From Draconibacterium sp. (GTDB taxonomy: Bacteria > Bacteroidota > Bacteroidia > Bacteroidales > Prolixibacteraceae), in the NCBI GenBank assembly GCA_030595485.1, contig JAUVDE010000217.1, positions 1 through 6,092 of the forward strand: a DNA stretch of 6,092 bases, read 5' to 3'. How positions within the stretch are numbered: position 1 is the stretch's first letter; each line of letters starts with the position of its first letter. Below the pieces are notes generated by a model. The model saw nothing but the letters and a program-made list of their open reading frames with translations. It ran no database searches and was not told the DNA's origin. Made by a program: the position numbers and the translations under genes. Positions 5,505-6,092 of this stretch are shown one piece after another.

Positions 5505-6092
5505 ATGAGACTACTATTAACAATACTACTTGTATTTCCGGTGCTGCTATTAAGTGCCCAAAAGGTCGAAAAAAACCAAGGAAATACCTACAAAAAACGT
5601 GTACTGGAAAGCACCGAAATTGACATGCTGTTTAATTATTACGAGCAGGATGGAGGAAATGCTGCTGTAACAGGCGGCCTCGGAACTGAAGAATTACAAG
5701 ATATTTCGCCATCTATTATTGTGGCTATTCCTTTAAACGACGACGATGTGCTAACCATTAATGCAAATGCTTCGGCCTACACATCGGCATCGTCGAGTAA
5801 TATCGACCCTTTTAAAGAAGGACATTATGCCGACCCATTTGTTGAAAGCTCGGGTGCCTCGGGTGCCGATGGCTGGGTTAACCTGATGGCCAGCTACAGT
5901 CATAGTTCCGACGACCGTAACCGTGTGTGGTCGGCAAATGCATCGTTTGCCAGCGAATACGATTACATTTCGTTTGGTTTTGGCGGAAGTTACACCATGC
6001 TGTTTAACGAAAAAAATACCGAATTAAGTTTGCATGGAAATGTATTCCTCGATACCTGGAGCCTCATCTATCCACGAGAATTAAGACCTTTC
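5505..6092 (+). CDS. DUF3570 protein, likely outer-membrane beta-barrel; 3' end beyond window
   Basis: The frame is open from ATG 5505 to the last base (196 codons, no stop), so the gene is cut by the right edge. Residues 1-18 are a Sec signal (MRLLLTILLVFPVLLLSA, then QK). The mature start VLESTEIDMLFNYYEQDGGNAAVTGGLGTEEL (33-64) and PLNDDDVLTINANASAYTSASSSNIDPF (77-103) match the DUF3570 family as I know it. Alternating strands such as WVNLMASYSHSS, RVWSANASFASEYDYISFGFGGSYTML and ELSLHGNVFLDTW suit a transmembrane beta-barrel. Residues 115-122 read SSGASGAD; the SGAS resembles the core of ApbE flavinylation sites but lacks the usual upstream Asp. It is the fourth gene of the apparent operon, 45 bases after the DUF4266 gene. 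The barrel topology and any cargo are inference. Confidence 0.88.
   Translation, partial: MRLLLTILLVFPVLLLSAQKVEKNQGNTYKKRVLESTEIDMLFNYYEQDGGNAAVTGGLGTEELQDISPSIIVAIPLNDDDVLTINANASAYTSASSSNIDPFKEGHYADPFVESSGASGADGWVNLMASYSHSSDDRNRVWSANASFASEYDYISFGFGGSYTMLFNEKNTELSLHGNVFLDTWSLIYPRELRPF

Noticed and set aside
5146..5523. 125-codon minus-strand frame over the DUF4266 gene
   Set aside because: It lies antisense to a recognisable small lipoprotein and both intergenic gaps, and its peptide has no coherent features.

Overview
The window looks like chromosomal DNA from a member of the Bacteroidota. The coding style is AT-rich, start codons sit behind A-rich leaders with no clear Shine-Dalgarno sequence, and most products carry Sec or lipoprotein signals. 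The protein types also fit: a secreted repeat protein with 'TAC..YTW.DG..YT' units, and a thioredoxin / ApbE / DUF4266 / DUF3570 gene set. A marine or sediment Marinilabiliales-type lineage is possible, but this is only an impression.

Layout. (1) Positions 1-1503, minus strand: the N-terminal 501 codons of a large secreted protein that runs off the left edge. It has a signal peptide, an unrecognised N-terminal domain, an Ig-like domain, then three near-identical 51-residue repeats and the start of a diverged fourth. (2) Positions 1504-2036: a 533-base divergent spacer with no convincing gene but a long imperfect inverted repeat. (3) Positions 2037-2939, plus strand: a compact MscS-type mechanosensitive channel. 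(4) Positions 2936-3559, minus strand: a lipoprotein resembling the PliI lysozyme-inhibitor family, overlapping the channel gene tail to tail by 4 bases. (5) Positions 3721 to the right edge, plus strand: a run of four exported proteins, namely a thioredoxin-fold protein with a CAPC motif, an ApbE-type FAD:protein FMN transferase, a 71-residue DUF4266 lipoprotein ending in GGGCGCN, and the first 196 codons of a DUF3570 protein that is probably an outer-membrane beta-barrel.

How the genes fit together. The last four genes are the most interesting part. The first two overlap in a TAATG junction, and the others follow after 78 and 45 bases. Together they supply a thiol redox protein, a flavin-attaching enzyme, a tiny lipid-anchored Cys-Gly-Cys peptide and a predicted outer-membrane protein. 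From memory these families recur together in Bacteroidota and other Gram-negatives, but I know of no established function. I infer a cell-envelope redox or metal-handling system; the ApbE substrate is not obvious from the sequence. MscS and the PliI-like lipoprotein are stand-alone envelope-protection genes (osmotic shock and, possibly, host or competitor lysozyme).

Small non-coding structures are also present: a degenerate heptanucleotide tandem repeat upstream of the DUF4266 gene, a strong C/G hairpin between the DUF4266 and DUF3570 genes, and several palindromes upstream of the thioredoxin and mscS genes.
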